From an uncultured Acholeplasmatales bacterium (GTDB lineage Bacteria; Bacillota_I; Bacilli_A; ML615J-28; CAG-698), in the NCBI GenBank assembly GCA_937877075.1, contig CALEGD010000085.1, forward strand, positions 1-44,393: a DNA stretch of 44,393 nucleotides, given 5' to 3'. The notes below the pieces were generated by a model. That model made no database searches. It saw only the letters and a program-made list of their open reading frames with translations, and was not told where the DNA came from. A program made the translations under genes and the position numbers. Below, one piece after another: positions 43,463 through 44,393 of this stretch (the first letter of the stretch is position 1; every line of letters starts with the position of its first letter).

Positions 43463-43491
43463 TTGTATTATCAATTGAAAAATGGTAAAAT
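43463..43491 (+). promoter_or_regulatory. Promoter of the small unknown gene
   Basis: TTGTAT (43,463-43,468), 17 nt, TAAAAT (43,486-43,491), with an extended -10 TG. The start point is about 43,498, so in-frame codons before that (TTG 43,463, ATG 43,493) are unlikely starts from this promoter. Confidence 0.6.
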
Positions 43492-43528
43492 AATGATATT
43501 ACATGAAAGGAGACATGGTTTTCCAACT

Positions 43529-43870
43529 ATGACAGATAATAAAGAAGCCCTTATGATTTGGGAACATGAATATGGCAATAAGGAATATGCCTATGATTTT
43601 ACAGGCAAAAAAATAAAAAGAACTGACTATCTTGTAAAGAATCAAGTCGGATGGGTCATCACTTATCTGAAACCCTTAGAATTAGGTGGTGAACCTAATA
43701 TCGGTAATACTATTATTATGCATCATCGGTCTTTTGAAGAAAGAGCTTTACAATATCCGAAGATTATCATTGATACTGAAGTTTATATAGTTCACCATTG
43801 TGAGAAGGATGATTATTATTATATTGAACGCCAACTTAATGACGATGATTATGATGGAGTAATTATCTAG
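43529..43870 (+). CDS. Small protein of unknown function, possibly degenerate HNH-like fold
   Basis: 113 residues from ATG 43,529. The pattern EYAYDFTGKKIKRTDYLVKN, then GWVITYLKPLELGG, then GNTIIMHHRSFEERA resembles the small HNH-type domain that reads GWxxDHxxPxxxGG...NxxxxH, but the key His before the Pro is Tyr here, so nuclease activity is doubtful. The C-terminus is very acidic and Tyr-rich. The open frame extends upstream to 43,463, but that is promoter sequence. The ribosome binding site AAAGGAG lies 16 nt before ATG, inside a 9-codon frame (43,503-43,532) whose stop overlaps the ATG as ATGA. I do not recognise a named family with confidence. Confidence 0.6.
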   Translation: MTDNKEALMIWEHEYGNKEYAYDFTGKKIKRTDYLVKNQVGWVITYLKPLELGGEPNIGNTIIMHHRSFEERALQYPKIIIDTEVYIVHHCEKDDYYYIERQLNDDDYDGVII

Positions 43871-43882
43871 AAAAGAAAAAAC

Positions 43883-43908
43883 AGAGTTTGAAACAAACTC
43901 TATTTTTT
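43883..43908 (+). terminator. Terminator after the small unknown gene
   Basis: AGAGTTTG and CAAACTCT form a perfect 8-bp stem with an AAA loop, followed by ATTTTTT. Confidence 0.9.
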
Positions 43909-43943
43909 GAAATTGATATATATGTGAAAGGGAGAGGAGAAGT

Positions 43944-44057
43944 ATGATAGAAGAATAGGGGATTCTTCTTGCAAGCTTTCTCGCTTGCACCTATATTATG
44001 AGCAACTTATTTATTTTTTATTCAAATATTTTTAAATTTTTTAGGAGTTTTTTATGA
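43944..44057 (+). other. Amber-interrupted micro-ORF upstream of rsmD
   Basis: A strong GGGAGAGGAGAAG precedes ATG 43,944, but the fifth codon is TAG. Past it the frame encodes a hydrophobic peptide (GILLASFLACTYIMSNLFIF...) and ends in a TGA at 44,055 that overlaps the rsmD start as ATGA. A GCAAGC/GCTTGC hairpin lies at about 43,971-43,988. It may be a four-codon leader, a decayed small membrane protein, or chance. Confidence 0.35.
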
Positions 44058-44393
44058 GAATTATTGCCGGGAGAAATAAATCGCGGCTTTTAGAGACTTT
44101 ACCGGGTTTAAATACCAGGCCAATGCTTGATTCCAAAAAAGAAGCTATCTTTAATGTCTTAGGACCTTATTTTGATGGAGGGATAGTTTTGGACTTATTT
44201 GGAGGCAGCGGCGCATTGAGTCTCGAAGCTTTGAGTCGAGGTTGTCAATTTAGTTATATAGTTGAACAGTCCAGAGATGCCTTTCAGGTAATAAACAGAA
44301 ATGTAGAAGCATTGGGGGAAACTGATAAGATCAGATTGATGAATATGGATTATCGCCAGGCCCTATCACTCATAAATAGAGAAGGACAACAGT
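44054..44393 (+). CDS. rsmD: 16S rRNA m2G966 methyltransferase RsmD, N-terminal part
   Basis: The first 113 residues of RsmD, cut by the window end. It opens with MRIIAGRNKSRLL and TRPMLDSKKEAIFNVL, the typical N-terminus, and has the SAM-binding motif VLDLFGGSGALSLEALSRG. The enzyme methylates N2 of G966 in 16S rRNA. AGGAG lies 7 nt upstream of ATG 44,054. The C-terminal NPPY catalytic motif lies beyond the window. Confidence 0.95.
   Translation, partial: MRIIAGRNKSRLLETLPGLNTRPMLDSKKEAIFNVLGPYFDGGIVLDLFGGSGALSLEALSRGCQFSYIVEQSRDAFQVINRNVEALGETDKIRLMNMDYRQALSLINREGQQ

Noticed and set aside
1..44393. CRISPR array
   Set aside because: I saw no series of short, regularly spaced direct repeats on either strand; the repeats found are coding (adhesin, modules, Sel1).
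1..44393. Mycoplasma-type code (TGA = Trp)
   Set aside because: Trp is written TGG throughout, and the ABC-FtsX gene ends in TGA at a sensible point, so the standard code is used.

Overview
The window is AT-rich chromosomal DNA from a low-GC, Gram-positive-type bacterium. It has lipoprotein signal peptides, AGGAGG-type ribosome binding sites and standard-code use, with TGG for Trp and TGA as a stop. Gene content (LacI/CcpA-style control, YesL/YteP/YtcP-type sugar uptake, BmrCD-type exporter, DagK, RsmD) fits the Bacillota or the Acholeplasma/Izemoplasma side of the Mollicutes. I cannot place it more precisely from sequence alone.

Layout. (1) 1-1,140: end of a tRNA cluster (Asn, Glu), then a gene-less stretch holding a decayed group II intron (reverse-transcriptase remnant plus a degenerate domain V). 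(2) 1,155-7,891: a MalT-like LuxR/STAND regulator, visibly richer in G+C than its surroundings, then a DUF2442 protein and a 1,253-residue InlB/GLUG-repeat surface lipoprotein. This looks like an acquired cassette. (3) 7,991-8,262: a broken ROK sugar-kinase gene on the minus strand. (4) 8,395-32,314: the core of the window, a large glycan-utilisation island. It contains xylA-xylB-lacI, a surface protein built of repeated modules, a two-permease ABC importer with its binding lipoprotein but no ATPase, a DUF624 protein, a GH5 endoglucanase lipoprotein, and intracellular GH2, GH31 (frameshifted), GH43, GH3 and GH29 enzymes. (5) 32,882-38,057: an accessory stretch with a methyltransferase, a lipoprotein remnant, an ABC-FtsX transporter and a TIR-Sel1 protein. 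(6) 38,280-44,393: a thioredoxin-fold-like membrane protein, a heterodimeric ABC exporter, DagK, a small unknown protein and the start of rsmD.

The island reads as a fucogalacto-xyloglucan system. The secreted GH5 would cut the glucan backbone. Oligosaccharides would be bound by the lipoprotein at 17,233 and imported by the two permeases. Inside the cell the fucosidase (GH29), beta-galactosidase (GH2), alpha-xylosidase (GH31), arabinosidase/xylosidase (GH43) and beta-glucosidase (GH3) would strip it, and XylA/XylB would feed xylose into the pentose phosphate pathway. Two near-identical LacI-type operators (TGTGCACGAGCAC), each just downstream of a strong promoter (before xylA and before the surface-protein gene), join both transcription units into one regulon, and CcpA cre-like sites lie nearby. 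The alpha-xylosidase gene, essential to this scheme, carries a lesion that I reconstruct as a 16-nt slippage deletion between 9-bp direct repeats.

Most novel points: the GH31 lesion; a repeated module shared by the membrane-anchored protein and the GH5 enzyme; a hairpin sitting between ribosome binding site and start codon of the GH31 gene; a perfect 16-bp inverted repeat inside the GH2 gene; a TIR-Sel1 protein; and a permease with an unusual extra membrane domain.
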